The translations under genes were made by a program, and so were the position numbers. Source: DAOTVC01 sp034437215 (GTDB lineage: Bacteria; Chloroflexota; Anaerolineae; B4-G1; SLSP01). From it: a DNA stretch of 64,000 bases. This document shows, one piece after another, positions 22,903 to 30,900 of the stretch (the first letter of the stretch is position 1; each line of letters begins with the position of its first letter). The DNA lies in contig DAOTVC010000153.1 of the NCBI GenBank assembly GCA_034437215.1, positions 1 through 64,000 of the forward strand. The letters run 5' to 3'. The notes below the pieces were generated by a model. It was given only the letters and a program-made list of their open reading frames with translations, was not told where the DNA came from and made no database searches.

Positions 22903-23631
22903 ATGCACCAGAAACGCGTACCCACGGGTGTCGACGGGTTGGACAAGATGCTGCGTGGCGGCCTGCTGCCGAGTACCGTGGTGCTGGTGCGCGGGGCGCC
23001 GGGGACGGGCAAGACCTCCCTGGCCTTCCAGTTTCTCATCGAGGGGGCCCGCCACGATGAGACAGGGCTCTTCATCACTTTCGAGGAGTTCCCCGATGCC
23101 CTCTATCGCGATGCGGCCTCCCTCGGATACGACCTGCACGCCCTGGAGGATGTGGGGAAGCTGCACATCATCTTCACCTCTCCCATGGTGCTCCTCAAGA
23201 GCCTTCAGGATCCCCAGAGCGTGATCTATCATCGTCTCATGCAGGCCGATATCCGTCGCGCGGTTCTCGATAGCGCGACCCACTTTACCAGGCTCACGAA
23301 CGACTTCCAGGAGCTGCGGCGGCTCTATACCACGCTGGTCAACAGCCTGCGTCGAGAGGGGATCACGACGCTGCTGCTCAGCGAGGAGCGCCGCACCGAC
23401 TACCAGCGTGCCGATCGCGGCGCCCTCTCCTTTCTCGCCGACGGTATCATTCTGATGCGCTACGTCGAGGTGGAGAGCGAGATCCAGCGCGCCATCGTCG
23501 TGCTCAAGCTGCGGGGGAGTGACCACGATCGCGAGATCCGGCACTACAAGATCAGCAAGGGGGGACTCGACGTGGACGGTGTCTTTCGCGGGCGGCACGG
23601 GATCCTCAGCGGCATCTCCCATCGCTCCTGA
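22903..23631 (+). CDS. KaiC-like RecA-superfamily ATPase, single domain
   Basis: A 242-residue ATPase with Walker A GAPGTGKTSLAFQFL near residues 28-42, the KaiC-type opening RVPTGVDGLDKMLRGGLLP, and ILMRYVEVESEIQRAIVVLKLRGSDHDREIRHY at the C-terminus. The Walker B region VLDSATHF carries Asp. It has one domain, unlike the two-domain clock protein. Single-domain relatives occur in many bacteria and archaea beside signalling genes, and their roles are mostly unknown. It lies 12 bp after the surface protein and 3 bp before rsmI, within one rightward run. Confidence 0.85.
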   Translation: MHQKRVPTGVDGLDKMLRGGLLPSTVVLVRGAPGTGKTSLAFQFLIEGARHDETGLFITFEEFPDALYRDAASLGYDLHALEDVGKLHIIFTSPMVLLKSLQDPQSVIYHRLMQADIRRAVLDSATHFTRLTNDFQELRRLYTTLVNSLRREGITTLLLSEERRTDYQRADRGALSFLADGIILMRYVEVESEIQRAIVVLKLRGSDHDREIRHYKISKGGLDVDGVFRGRHGILSGISHRS

Positions 23632-23634
23632 GCC

Positions 23635-24453
23635 ATGGGCACGCTCTACGTCGTCGCCACTCCGATCGGTAACCTGGAGGACATCACCCTCCGGGCCCTG
23701 CGGGTTCTGGGGGAGGTTGCCCTCATCGCCGCCGAGGACACGCGCAAGGCTCGGGTCCTGCTCGAGCGGTACGAGATCCGGACGCCCGTGACCTCCTTCT
23801 TCGAGGGCAACGAGCGCCGCAAGCTGGAGCGCATCCTCGAGGCTCTGGGACAGGGCGACGTGGCTCTGATCTCGGAGGCGGGTACGCCCGGCATCTCCGA
23901 TCCCGGCTACCCCCTCATTCGGGCAGCCCTCGAGGAGGGGGTCCCCGTGGTGCCCCTGCCCGGCCCCTCGGCTCACACCGCCGCCCTCGTCGTCTCCGGA
24001 TTGCCCACCGACCGCTTTCTCTTCGTCGGCTTTCTGCCGCGCAAGGAGAGCGAGCAGCGGGCGATTCTGGAGGAGGTAGCCGACGTGCGGGCGACGCTCA
24101 TCTTCTACGAGTCGCCCCGGCGCGTCGCGGAGACGGTGCAGAGGATGGTGGAGGTCTGGGGGAACCGGTCCATCGCCCTCTGCCGGGAGCTGACGAAGCT
24201 CTACGAGGAGGTCTGGAGGGGGGACCTCGAGGGAGCTCTGCAGCACCTGACCCTGACGGAGAACCCGCCGCGGGGTGAGTACACGCTCGTCGTCGGGGGA
24301 GCGCAGGAGGAGCAGCAGGTCTGGGATGTGGAGCGGGTGCGAGCGGCGCTCATCGAGGCGATGGCCGGCGGGCTGTCCCACTCTCAGGCTGCCCGTGAGG
24401 TCGCCTCCCGTTCGGGATGGCCCCGGCGTAAGGTCTACGACCTCGAAACTTGA
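23635..24453 (+). CDS. rsmI: 16S rRNA 2'-O-ribose C1402 methyltransferase RsmI
   Basis: A 272-residue SAM methyltransferase of the tetrapyrrole-methylase fold that methylates C1402 of 16S rRNA. Diagnostic segments are LYVVATPIGNLEDITLRAL, AAEDTRKARVLL, ISEAGTPGISDPGYPLI, PLPGPSAHTAALVVSGLP and FYESPRR. The C-terminal ~40 residues form the HTH-like end, with LSHSQAAREVASRSGWPRRKVY. The gene starts 3 bp after the KaiC-like stop. Copy 2 of the inverted-repeat element lies 20 bp after its stop. Confidence 0.95.
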   Translation: MGTLYVVATPIGNLEDITLRALRVLGEVALIAAEDTRKARVLLERYEIRTPVTSFFEGNERRKLERILEALGQGDVALISEAGTPGISDPGYPLIRAALEEGVPVVPLPGPSAHTAALVVSGLPTDRFLFVGFLPRKESEQRAILEEVADVRATLIFYESPRRVAETVQRMVEVWGNRSIALCRELTKLYEEVWRGDLEGALQHLTLTENPPRGEYTLVVGGAQEEQQVWDVERVRAALIEAMAGGLSHSQAAREVASRSGWPRRKVYDLET

Positions 24454-24473
24454 ACACGGCTTCGATTTGATTC

Positions 24474-24580
24474 GGGTGTGTTTCACTTGAGTTAAACCGA
24501 GGTGTGAAACGTGAGATCCTCACGTTTCACGCCTTACGTTTCAGCGAATGGGTAGCTTCCAACTGAGTTGAAACACACCC
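24474..24580. mobile_element. Miniature inverted-repeat element, copy 2
   Basis: A 107-bp element with the same ends and orientation as copy 1, shortened by a few bases in the interior. It is flanked by ATTTGATTC (24465-24473) and ATTTGATGC (24581-24589), a 9-bp duplication with one mismatch. It lies between rsmI and the sugar isomerase gene and ends 39 bp before that start codon. Confidence 0.85.
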
Positions 24581-24618
24581 ATTTGATGCAATCCAATTTC
24601 ATTCGAAAGGAGAATGCC

Positions 24619-25689
24619 ATGACTGTAAATCTAGACGATGCTCCCCTCTATCCTACCTTCGACCCCGACAATATGTTGAAGACTATTCAGGAGCTTCCCA
24701 GGCAGGTCCGGGAGGCATGGGCGGTCACTCAGGAGGCCCCCCTTCCCGATGCCTACAGGGGGATCGATCACATCGCCGTGGGTGGCATGGGCGGCTCGGC
24801 TATCGGGGGGGACCTGTTGAAGGGGCTTGTGGAGCGCCGGGGGACGGTGCCCCTGGAGGTCGTGCGCGGCTACGATCTGCCCGCCTACCTGGAGGGGGAG
24901 AGGATGCTCTTCGTCGCTTCGAGCAAATCGGGGAACACGGAGGAGACCCTCTCGCTCCTCGATCAGGCCTTGGAGCGCGGGATGCGGGTGGTCGCCGTGA
25001 CGACGGGCGGGAAGATCGCCGAGAAGGCCCAGGAGCGAGACCTCCCCCTCTGGTCCTTCGAGTACGATGCGACCCCCCGGGCGTCCATCGGCTACTCCCT
25101 CACTCTCTTGGCGGGGCTGGCCAGCCGCCTGGGTGTGCTGCCCGACGTGGAGAGTGCCGTCGACGAGACGGTGGAGGCGCTGCAGGGGCTGCAGTCCAAG
25201 CTGCTGCCTCAGGTCGAGATGGGGGATAATCCGGCCAAGGATCTGGCGCGCAAACTGGAGGGCAAGTTGCCCTTCATCTTCGGCAGCGGCTTCCTGACGG
25301 CGGTCGCCCGCCGGTGGAAGACCCAGATGAACGAGAACGCCAAGCAGTGGGCCGGCTGGGACGAACTGCCCGAGCTCAATCACAATACCGTTGTGGGTTT
25401 CGGGCTGCCCGAATCGGTGGTCCCCCACCTGGTCGTCCTCTTCCTGCGCTCGAACCTGGATCACCCGCGGGTCAAGGTGCGCTGGGAGGTCACTCAGGAT
25501 CTGCTGACGAAGAACAACGTCCTGGCCTACGAGATCCACGGGCGCGGGGAGAGCCCCCTGTCCCAGCTGCTCACCCTCATCCACTTCGGCGACTTCGTCT
25601 CCTACTACGTCACCGCCCTCAACGGCGTCGACCCCACCCCCGTGGAGAACATCGACTACCTCAAAGAGCGGTTGGCAGAGGTCGAGTAG
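24619..25689 (+). CDS. Bifunctional phosphoglucose/phosphomannose isomerase
   Basis: A 356-residue two-SIS-domain enzyme of the archaeal/actinobacterial PGI/PMI type. It interconverts glucose 6-phosphate or mannose 6-phosphate with fructose 6-phosphate. The N-terminal SIS domain has IAVGGMGGSAIGGDL and VASSKSGNTEETLSLL. The PGI/PMI-specific part has NENAKQWAGWDELPELNHN, with the catalytic Glu and His, and HFGDFVSYYVTALNGVDPTPVENIDYLK. ATG 24619 has AAAGGAG. A longer frame begins inside the mobile element and is rejected. The ribosome site AGGAGAAT is fully complementary to 8 nt of the small-RNA block. Confidence 0.93.
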   Translation: MTVNLDDAPLYPTFDPDNMLKTIQELPRQVREAWAVTQEAPLPDAYRGIDHIAVGGMGGSAIGGDLLKGLVERRGTVPLEVVRGYDLPAYLEGERMLFVASSKSGNTEETLSLLDQALERGMRVVAVTTGGKIAEKAQERDLPLWSFEYDATPRASIGYSLTLLAGLASRLGVLPDVESAVDETVEALQGLQSKLLPQVEMGDNPAKDLARKLEGKLPFIFGSGFLTAVARRWKTQMNENAKQWAGWDELPELNHNTVVGFGLPESVVPHLVVLFLRSNLDHPRVKVRWEVTQDLLTKNNVLAYEIHGRGESPLSQLLTLIHFGDFVSYYVTALNGVDPTPVENIDYLKERLAEVE

Positions 25690-25700
25690 CCGGAGGGATT

Positions 25701-26135
25701 ATGCTATCCAGAGAGACCGCTCAGGCCCTCAAAGAGGCGGGGCTGATCTGGCGACCGGACGAGGGAGATCTCTTCATCATCCCCGACCGCGATCTCGACG
25801 ACCACATCTTCATCCTCAGCAGGATGAGCACGACGGTGCGCATTCTCGGCGGCGCTCCCGCGATCACCTTTCAGGGCTCCTATGAGTGGGCGCTCGACTA
25901 CATCTACATGCGGGAGGTGATCTGGCTCCCGAGCGAGGAGCAGCTGCGGGCCGTACTGGAGGAGCGTCTGCAGGCGGGCGAGACGAGCGCTCAGACGGCC
26001 CTGCGCCTGACGAGCACGCCGGGAGGGTACGTCTGTGAGATCCTCTACGAGGGGGAGTACCGGACCTACGAGGCGCGGGAGGTGAGTGAGGTCTACGCAG
26101 CGGCGCTGCTGAACCTTCTGCAGGAGGAGGGGTAG
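25701..26135 (+). CDS. Hypothetical protein, 144 residues
   Basis: I do not recognise this family. The protein begins MLSRETAQALKEAGLIWRP and has a mixed alpha/beta look: beta-prone segments DLFIIPD, IFILSRM, TVRILGG and ITFQGSYEWALDYIY, then helix SEEQLRAVLEERLQ, then strand YVCEILYEGEYRTYEA and helix VYAAALLNLLQ. It has no membrane segment or cysteine pair. It starts 11 bp after the isomerase stop with GGAGG, so it is very likely co-transcribed with it. It may be a Chloroflexota-specific cytosolic protein. Confidence 0.75.
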   Translation: MLSRETAQALKEAGLIWRPDEGDLFIIPDRDLDDHIFILSRMSTTVRILGGAPAITFQGSYEWALDYIYMREVIWLPSEEQLRAVLEERLQAGETSAQTALRLTSTPGGYVCEILYEGEYRTYEAREVSEVYAAALLNLLQEEG

Positions 26136-26158
26136 GGCCGTTGTCCCCGTTCTCATCA

Positions 26159-26190
26159 GAGCGCCCGTCGTCGACTCGTGACGGGCGCTC
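26159..26190. terminator. Hairpin between convergent genes
   Basis: GAGCGCCCGTC and its complement form an 11-bp stem with a 10-nt loop, between the hypothetical gene and ftcD. There is no clear U-tract on either strand. Confidence 0.6.
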
Positions 26191-26198
26191 CGTGGCGT

Positions 26199-27713
26199 CT
26201 AGAGCTGCGCGCGCCGGACGGCGACGTCCTGCGCCTGGGCCACCAGCGACTCGGCGTGCTCGACGATGCTCCCCAGCTCCTGGCGCCAGGTCTCGGCCCG
26301 CGCTTCGTCCTGGAGGCGGGCGGCGTTGGCCCGCACCGCCAGCGCCGCGCTCTGCACTGCGGCCCATGCCAGCCAGGCGCCGGTGGCGGCGTCGGTCACG
26401 GCGTTGGGGTTCCCCTTCTCCGTCACGACCAGGGCCAGCTCCAGCACCCGCAGCGCGTCCCGCGCCGTCGCCAAGGGGACCTCGCCGGCACGCTCCAGCG
26501 CCTTCTGTAGCGCCTCGTTCCGCGCGCGCTGCTGCTCCCCCGTCCCCTGCGGGCGCTTGTAGGCCGCCATCACCGCATCGTAGGCGGCGCTGTCCTCCTC
26601 CATGCGGGCAGCCAGGGCCGCGCGCAGCTTCTCCGCCTCGACGATGAGGTCATGGACCTCCTCCTGGACGTCGGCGAAGCGCCGCCGCCCCGCCGTGAGG
26701 CGGCCCACCATCGCCGCGAGCGCGGCGCCCAGCGCTCCCGCCAGCGCGGCCGCCGATCCCCCGGCGGGGGTGGGCTCCTTTGCGGCCAGGGTCTCCAGGT
26801 AGCCCAGGGGCGCCCCCTCGTCCAGGGTCGTCAGGCGGCGCTCCAGGATCTGCTGGGGAGCGAAGAGTTCCAGCTGGAGATACCACCGTGCCGTGTCGAC
26901 GAGGGCCTCCTGGGGGATGAGCCCCACCAGCTCGGTGTGGGTGACGCGGGTGCCGTAGCGGGCCGCCTCCCGCCGGATGGCCTCCACGGCGTGGTAGATG
27001 GGTGTCCTGCGGTAGTCGGTGAGGTTCATGGAGACCTGCGCCTGCCCCGCCGCCAGGACGCCCAGGGCCTTGACGTAGCGATAGCCGCCGCCGGAGTGGC
27101 GGACGGCGCGGGCGATGCGGCGGGCGATGCTCACGTCGTCGCTGTCGAGGTAGGCGTTGAAAGCGATGAGGAACTGGCGGGCCCCGATGATCACGGCGCC
27201 GGCCTTCCCCACGCGCGCCGGGCCGGCGTCGGGCCGGCGGTCGGGATTCGTCTCGATCTCCGCCTTGAGCTGCTCGTACTCGCCCCGGCGGACGTCCTCG
27301 AGCCTCTCGCGGTCCGGGCGCAGCGCCGCCTCCCCGTAGAAGTAGACGGGCAGCCGGAGCTCCTCACCCACCCGGCGACCCAGGTCGTGGGCCAGGGCGA
27401 CACACTCCTGGGTCAGCACCCCCTGCAGGGGGATGAAGGGGACGACGTCGGCGGCGCCAAGGCGGGGATGCTCCCCGCGGTGTTCGTCCAGATCGATGAG
27501 CTCGGCGGCCTTGGCGATACCCCGGAAGGCCGCCTCCTGTACCGCCACGGGCGCGCCCACGAAGGTGACGACGGTGCGGTTGTGGTCGGGGTCGGAGCTG
27601 ACGTCGAGAACGTGGACCTCCCCGCCCCCACGGATGGCTTCGACGATGGCGTCGACCGTCTCCTGATCTCGCCCGGCGCTGAAATTAGGGACGCACTCGA
27701 CGAGCGGCTTCAA
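26199..27713 (-). CDS. ftcD: Bifunctional glutamate formiminotransferase / formiminotetrahydrofolate cyclodeaminase
   Basis: A 504-residue fusion. Residues ~1-295 are the formiminotransferase, with VECVPNFSAGRDQETVDAI, HNRTVVTFVG, LDEHRGEHPRLGAADVVPF and QVSMNLTDYRRTP. Residues ~305-504 are the cyclodeaminase, with PTPAGGSAAALAGALGAALA. The pair moves the formimino group from formiminoglutamate to tetrahydrofolate and closes it to 5,10-methenyl-THF in histidine breakdown or one-carbon supply. No other hut gene is nearby. The start is TTG 27713, judged from homologue length. The ribosome site is weak (GAAGAGCAG), and the DUF1232 stop lies 4 bp upstream, so translation is probably coupled. Confidence 0.95.
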   Translation of the reverse strand: MKPLVECVPNFSAGRDQETVDAIVEAIRGGGEVHVLDVSSDPDHNRTVVTFVGAPVAVQEAAFRGIAKAAELIDLDEHRGEHPRLGAADVVPFIPLQGVLTQECVALAHDLGRRVGEELRLPVYFYGEAALRPDRERLEDVRRGEYEQLKAEIETNPDRRPDAGPARVGKAGAVIIGARQFLIAFNAYLDSDDVSIARRIARAVRHSGGGYRYVKALGVLAAGQAQVSMNLTDYRRTPIYHAVEAIRREAARYGTRVTHTELVGLIPQEALVDTARWYLQLELFAPQQILERRLTTLDEGAPLGYLETLAAKEPTPAGGSAAALAGALGAALAAMVGRLTAGRRRFADVQEEVHDLIVEAEKLRAALAARMEEDSAAYDAVMAAYKRPQGTGEQQRARNEALQKALERAGEVPLATARDALRVLELALVVTEKGNPNAVTDAATGAWLAWAAVQSAALAVRANAARLQDEARAETWRQELGSIVEHAESLVAQAQDVAVRRAQL

Positions 27714-27717
27714 CGCT

Positions 27718-28119
27718 CTACTGCTCTTCGTCGGAGGGGACCCGGGCCTCGACGTCGATGACGTCCTCGGGCGGCGTCCAGACCTCGCCGCGCTGGCGGC
27801 CCTCGATGGCGGCTCGATGTTCGGCGACGATATCGGGCGGGCAGACGTTGATGAAGAAGTTGATGCCGAGGGCGATGAGGGCGATGTCGTCCAACTGGCC
27901 TAATCCCAGGATGACGTCAGGTAAGAGGTCCAAGGGCACGATGAAGTAGCCCAGGGTAGCGACGGGGATCAGCTTCGTGAAGACCGGCACCCGCGGATCG
28001 ACGAAGAGCCGCCCGGCGAGCTGCAGATTCTCCCACATATCTCTGAGAAATCCCATGATCGTCCCCACGTCCTCCGTTCTGGCGGGAGGACGAGACTCCT
28101 CTGTTCTTCTTTCGGACAT
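27718..28119 (-). CDS. DUF1232 (YkvA-like) small membrane-associated protein
   Basis: A 133-residue protein with the DUF1232 core: VPVFTKLIPVATLGYFIVPLDLLPDVILGLGQLDDIALI. The 'YxxxPxDLxPDxxxxxGxxDD' pattern is characteristic. Two hydrophobic stretches suggest membrane association. The role of the family is unknown. ATG 28119 has AGGGGG upstream. A longer frame would begin inside the mobile element and is rejected. It is first in a two-gene transcript with ftcD, and its 5' leader contains the whole of mobile-element copy 3. Confidence 0.88.
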   Translation of the reverse strand: MSERRTEESRPPARTEDVGTIMGFLRDMWENLQLAGRLFVDPRVPVFTKLIPVATLGYFIVPLDLLPDVILGLGQLDDIALIALGINFFINVCPPDIVAEHRAAIEGRQRGEVWTPPEDVIDVEARVPSDEEQ

Positions 28120-28145
28120 AACGCTGCCCCCTTTCGATTTCATGC

Positions 28146-28258
28146 GGGTGTGTTTCAATCCAGTTGTGAGCTACCCGTGGCTGAAACGTAAAGTGTGAAA
28201 CGTGAGGGCCTCACGGTTCACGTTTCACGCCTCGCTTTAACTCAAGTGAAACACACCC
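28146..28258. mobile_element. Miniature inverted-repeat element, copy 3, in opposite orientation
   Basis: A 113-bp element inverted relative to copies 1 and 2. Its left end carries the TTTCAATCCAGTTGTGAGCTA arm that lies on the right in copy 1. The flanks ATTTCATGC (28137-28145) and ATTTGAGGT (28259-28267) match at 6 of 9 positions, so this insertion looks older. It sits between the DUF1232 promoter and its start codon and should be transcribed as a hairpin in the 5' UTR. Confidence 0.82.
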
Positions 28259-28277
28259 ATTTGAGGTTCATACCTCG

Positions 28278-28306
28278 ATTATAGTCCTGCGGCGTCGACT
28301 CTGCAA
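28278..28306 (-). promoter_or_regulatory. Promoter of DUF1232-ftcD, upstream of the mobile element
   Basis: TTGCAG (complement of 28301-28306), a 17-bp spacer and consensus TATAAT (complement of 28278-28283). The start near 28271 puts the entire element in the leader. Confidence 0.62.
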
Positions 28307-28394
28307 CCGCGCTCGTGGGCGGGTTTACTGCCCCCTCTTTTATGGTAGAGTTAGGGGCACGGGCGACGAAAGGCTCGTCGCCTTCAAGGAAACC

Positions 28395-29357
28395 ATGCCA
28401 TTTCTGATCGACGGACACAACGTGATCGCCGCTCTCCCGGACATCGACCTCGATGCTCCGGACGATGAGGCGCAGCTGGTGCTCAAGCTGCGCTCCTGGG
28501 TGGCACGCCAGCGGACGAAGGCGGTCGTCGTCTTCGACGGGGGGCTCCCCGGCGGCTTCTCCCGCACCCTCTCGGGGGGCGGGCTGGAGGTCACCTTCGC
28601 GGCCCGCCACCACTCCACGGCCGACCGGGTGATCCGGGCACGGCTGCGCCGGCTGCCCGACGCGGGGAACTGGACCGTCGTCTCCTCCGACCGGGAGGTG
28701 TTGGAGAGCGCTTACGCTGCGGGCGCGCGGACGATGTCGGCGCAGGCCTTTGCCGCGCGTCTGGAGCGTCCCCGACGCCCCCCTCCCGAGAAGCCCCCTG
28801 CCCCGGATGAGGAGGAGGTCGAGGAGTGGTTGGCGATCTTCTCCGAGCGGGAGTCCCAGGCCGAGCCGCGGATCGGCTCCTTGCGCCGTTCGATGCGGAC
28901 CATCGCCGCGCAGTTGGGCATCTCCCTATCCGGAGAGGAGCGCCAGAGTGCGCCGTCGGAGAAGCCCCAGGATCTCTCCGCGGCGGAGGTGCGGGCGTGG
29001 TTGGACGTCTTCCGGGAGCCCGAGGAGCCGGCTCCGCCTCAGGAGCCCCCGTCCTCACCTCCTCCCGAGAAGAAGCGCCGGCGCCGGCCCCTAACGGTGG
29101 ACAAGGAACATCCGGAGAGCTTGAGCCCTGAGGAGGTGGCGCTCTGGGAATCCGTCTTCCCCGAGGTCAGGTCCTCCGGGCCGGCGCCCGCCAAGCGTCC
29201 GAAGCGCAAGAAGGCCCGGCGTAGCAAGTCCCTTGCCAGGCACCGTCGCCGCCAAATCTCCTCGGAGGAGAGGGCCAAGAAAGATAAGGAGGAGGGTCTC
29301 ACGCCCGAGGAGCTCGAACAGTGGTACCGGATGTTTGGCGAGGAGCCCGATAAGTAG
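28395..29357 (+). CDS. NYN/YacP-like PIN-fold protein with four Trp-motif repeats
   Basis: A 320-residue protein. Residues ~1-120 are a YacP-type NYN domain, a PIN-like RNase fold. It opens MPFLIDGHNVIAALP, with the acidic VVVFDGG and WTVVSSDREVLESA strands, as in putative RNA-processing nucleases. The remainder is low-complexity, Pro/Glu/Arg-rich and probably disordered. It carries four copies of a short motif with consensus (L-S/T-x-E)-E-V-x-x-W-x-x-x-F-x-E at residues 138-151, 194-208, 243-257 and 302-316. A very basic stretch (residues ~262-288) may bind RNA. The start ATG has only a weak upstream AAGGAAA. The downstream CPBP gene is 17 bp away. Confidence 0.85.
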   Translation: MPFLIDGHNVIAALPDIDLDAPDDEAQLVLKLRSWVARQRTKAVVVFDGGLPGGFSRTLSGGGLEVTFAARHHSTADRVIRARLRRLPDAGNWTVVSSDREVLESAYAAGARTMSAQAFAARLERPRRPPPEKPPAPDEEEVEEWLAIFSERESQAEPRIGSLRRSMRTIAAQLGISLSGEERQSAPSEKPQDLSAAEVRAWLDVFREPEEPAPPQEPPSSPPPEKKRRRRPLTVDKEHPESLSPEEVALWESVFPEVRSSGPAPAKRPKRKKARRSKSLARHRRRQISSEERAKKDKEEGLTPEELEQWYRMFGEEPDK

Positions 29358-29374
29358 CTGGGGCCGGTAGGGCT

Positions 29375-30121
29375 ATGGATGGGGTAGAGAACTCGGCTCA
29401 AGGTCCTGCGAAGCGGCGCGACAGCTGGTTCGACCTGCTGCTCTATCTCGTCGTCGGGTACGGATCGTTTGTCCTGCTCTCCGCGCTCCTTGGCCTGCTT
29501 CTCCCGGAGATCACGATGACGACCGTCGTACTGCTCTACCTGACGAACATCCTCGTCTTCATCGGTACGGTCTACCTTCTGGGCGTACGGCGGGGCAAGA
29601 TCAGCTGGCGGGAGATGGGCTTGTTCCCTCCTCGTTGGGATTGGCGGTGGCTCACGATTGCCCTGGCTCTCACCGTCCTCCTCCTCCCCCTCCGTGCCTG
29701 TCTGGGGCTTCTGGTGCTGGAGCTGCTGGGACAGGATCTCGAGAGCCTGGCGCTGCGCGAGGCCCTCTTCACGGCGGGGGGCGCGTCTCTCCTGAACTTC
29801 CTCGTAACGCTTATCCTGGCCGGTCTGCTTATTCCCGTCGCCGAGGAGCTCTTTTTTAGGGGGCTTCTCTTTACCTGGTTCCGCAGGCGGCTGCCGTTGT
29901 GGGGCGCGACCCTGGCCAGCTCCCTCCTCTTCTCGCTGGGGCACGCCGACTCACCGGCGGTCGTCGCCACCAGCTTCGTCATCGGCGTTGTCAACGCTCT
30001 CATCTACGAGCTGACGGGCTCCATCTGGACCGCCATCGCCGTTCACGCCATCAACAACACCCTGGCGGCGCTCCTGGTCTTCGTCGGCTCGCTCCTCACC
30101 CCCTCCTCTCTGCCCGGTTGA
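29375..30121 (+). CDS. CPBP-family intramembrane metalloprotease (CAAX/Abi)
   Basis: A 248-residue polytopic protein with about seven hydrophobic helices. The CPBP catalytic motifs are present: AEELFFRGLLF (EExxxR), LLFSLGH (His) and WTAIAVHAINNT (HxxxN). The family includes eukaryotic CAAX prenyl proteases and bacterial proteins tied to bacteriocin immunity or membrane proteolysis. The target is unknown. The ribosome site is weak (GGTAGGG). The last 171 bp overlap the leftward HAD gene in antisense. Confidence 0.88.
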   Translation: MDGVENSAQGPAKRRDSWFDLLLYLVVGYGSFVLLSALLGLLLPEITMTTVVLLYLTNILVFIGTVYLLGVRRGKISWREMGLFPPRWDWRWLTIALALTVLLLPLRACLGLLVLELLGQDLESLALREALFTAGGASLLNFLVTLILAGLLIPVAEELFFRGLLFTWFRRRLPLWGATLASSLLFSLGHADSPAVVATSFVIGVVNALIYELTGSIWTAIAVHAINNTLAALLVFVGSLLTPSSLPG

Positions 30122-30799
30122 GGCCCGCGGCGCTTCCCCGCCTTGCAGGAGAGGGAGCAGATCGGCCGTCGTCTCCAGGATGAGCTGCGCCCCCGCGCGC
30201 TCCAGCTCCTCCCGGCGTCCTAACCCGCAGAGCACACCCACCGCCCAGACCCCGGCTGCCTGCGCCGCCTGCATGTCCACGGACATGTCTCCGACCATGG
30301 CACACTGCTCTGGATAAAGATCGAGCTCCCGCAGGGCGGTCAGAACGGGTTCGGGATGGGGTTTGAGGCGCAGCACCGTCTCCTCGCTGATCACCAGAGG
30401 GATGAGGTTGGTGAGGCCGTAGGTCGCAAGGAACTCCTCGGCATCCTCCTGTGAGCGGCTGGTGACGACGGCGAGGGGGCGTCGCTCGGCCAGGTAGGCG
30501 AGCAGTGGTTGTACGCCGGGAATGAGCGGGAAGATGGGAAGCTGATCGCGGGAGAACCAACTGTGGATGGTGGAGAGCCACTCCTCCCGGTCGATGCGGC
30601 GGAGAAGGCCGGCGAGTTTGTTGAGAGGGACGTCGCTGTAGATCACCATCTTGCGTGCAAGGGCACGCGCCCACCTCTCCCCAAGCAAGGAGAAGCGGGC
30701 GGCAATCTTGGCGATGATCCAGTCGCCCATGTCGATCAGCGTGCCGTCCAGATCGAAGAGCCAGCCCTCGACAGAGTGTAAGGGTACCCTAGCCGTCAT
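29951..30799 (-). CDS. HAD-superfamily phosphatase (phosphoglycolate-phosphatase-like)
   Basis: A 282-residue HAD hydrolase with motif I LFDLDGTLIDMGDW, motif II VVTSRSQEDAEEFL, Lys in LRLKPHPEPV and motif IV MVGDMSVDMQAAQAAG. A helical cap lies between motifs I and II. It resembles Gph-like phosphatases for small phosphorylated metabolites. I take ATG 30799 (GAGGAG 8 bp upstream). ATG 30835 is an alternative. The conserved fold ends near LETTADLLPLL. The last ~57 residues are hydrophilic and encoded antisense to the CPBP gene, an unusual extension. Confidence 0.85.
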   Translation of the reverse strand: MTARVPLHSVEGWLFDLDGTLIDMGDWIIAKIAARFSLLGERWARALARKMVIYSDVPLNKLAGLLRRIDREEWLSTIHSWFSRDQLPIFPLIPGVQPLLAYLAERRPLAVVTSRSQEDAEEFLATYGLTNLIPLVISEETVLRLKPHPEPVLTALRELDLYPEQCAMVGDMSVDMQAAQAAGVWAVGVLCGLGRREELERAGAQLILETTADLLPLLQGGEAPRASTGQRGGGEERADEDQERRQGVVDGVNGDGGPDGARQLVDESVDNADDEAGGDDRR

Positions 30800-30900
30800 G
30801 TCGCACTCCTCGGAGGTTAGATCTCGATTTGCCATCCATTCTAACTTTCCTTTTCTTGTCTCTCCTTTTATGATACAATAGTTCAAACAAGGAGGTAGAC

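Noticed and set aside
22813..24486. Long antisense frame over the KaiC-like gene and rsmI
   Set aside because: It overlaps two clear genes, starts inside the mobile element and shows no protein-family features.
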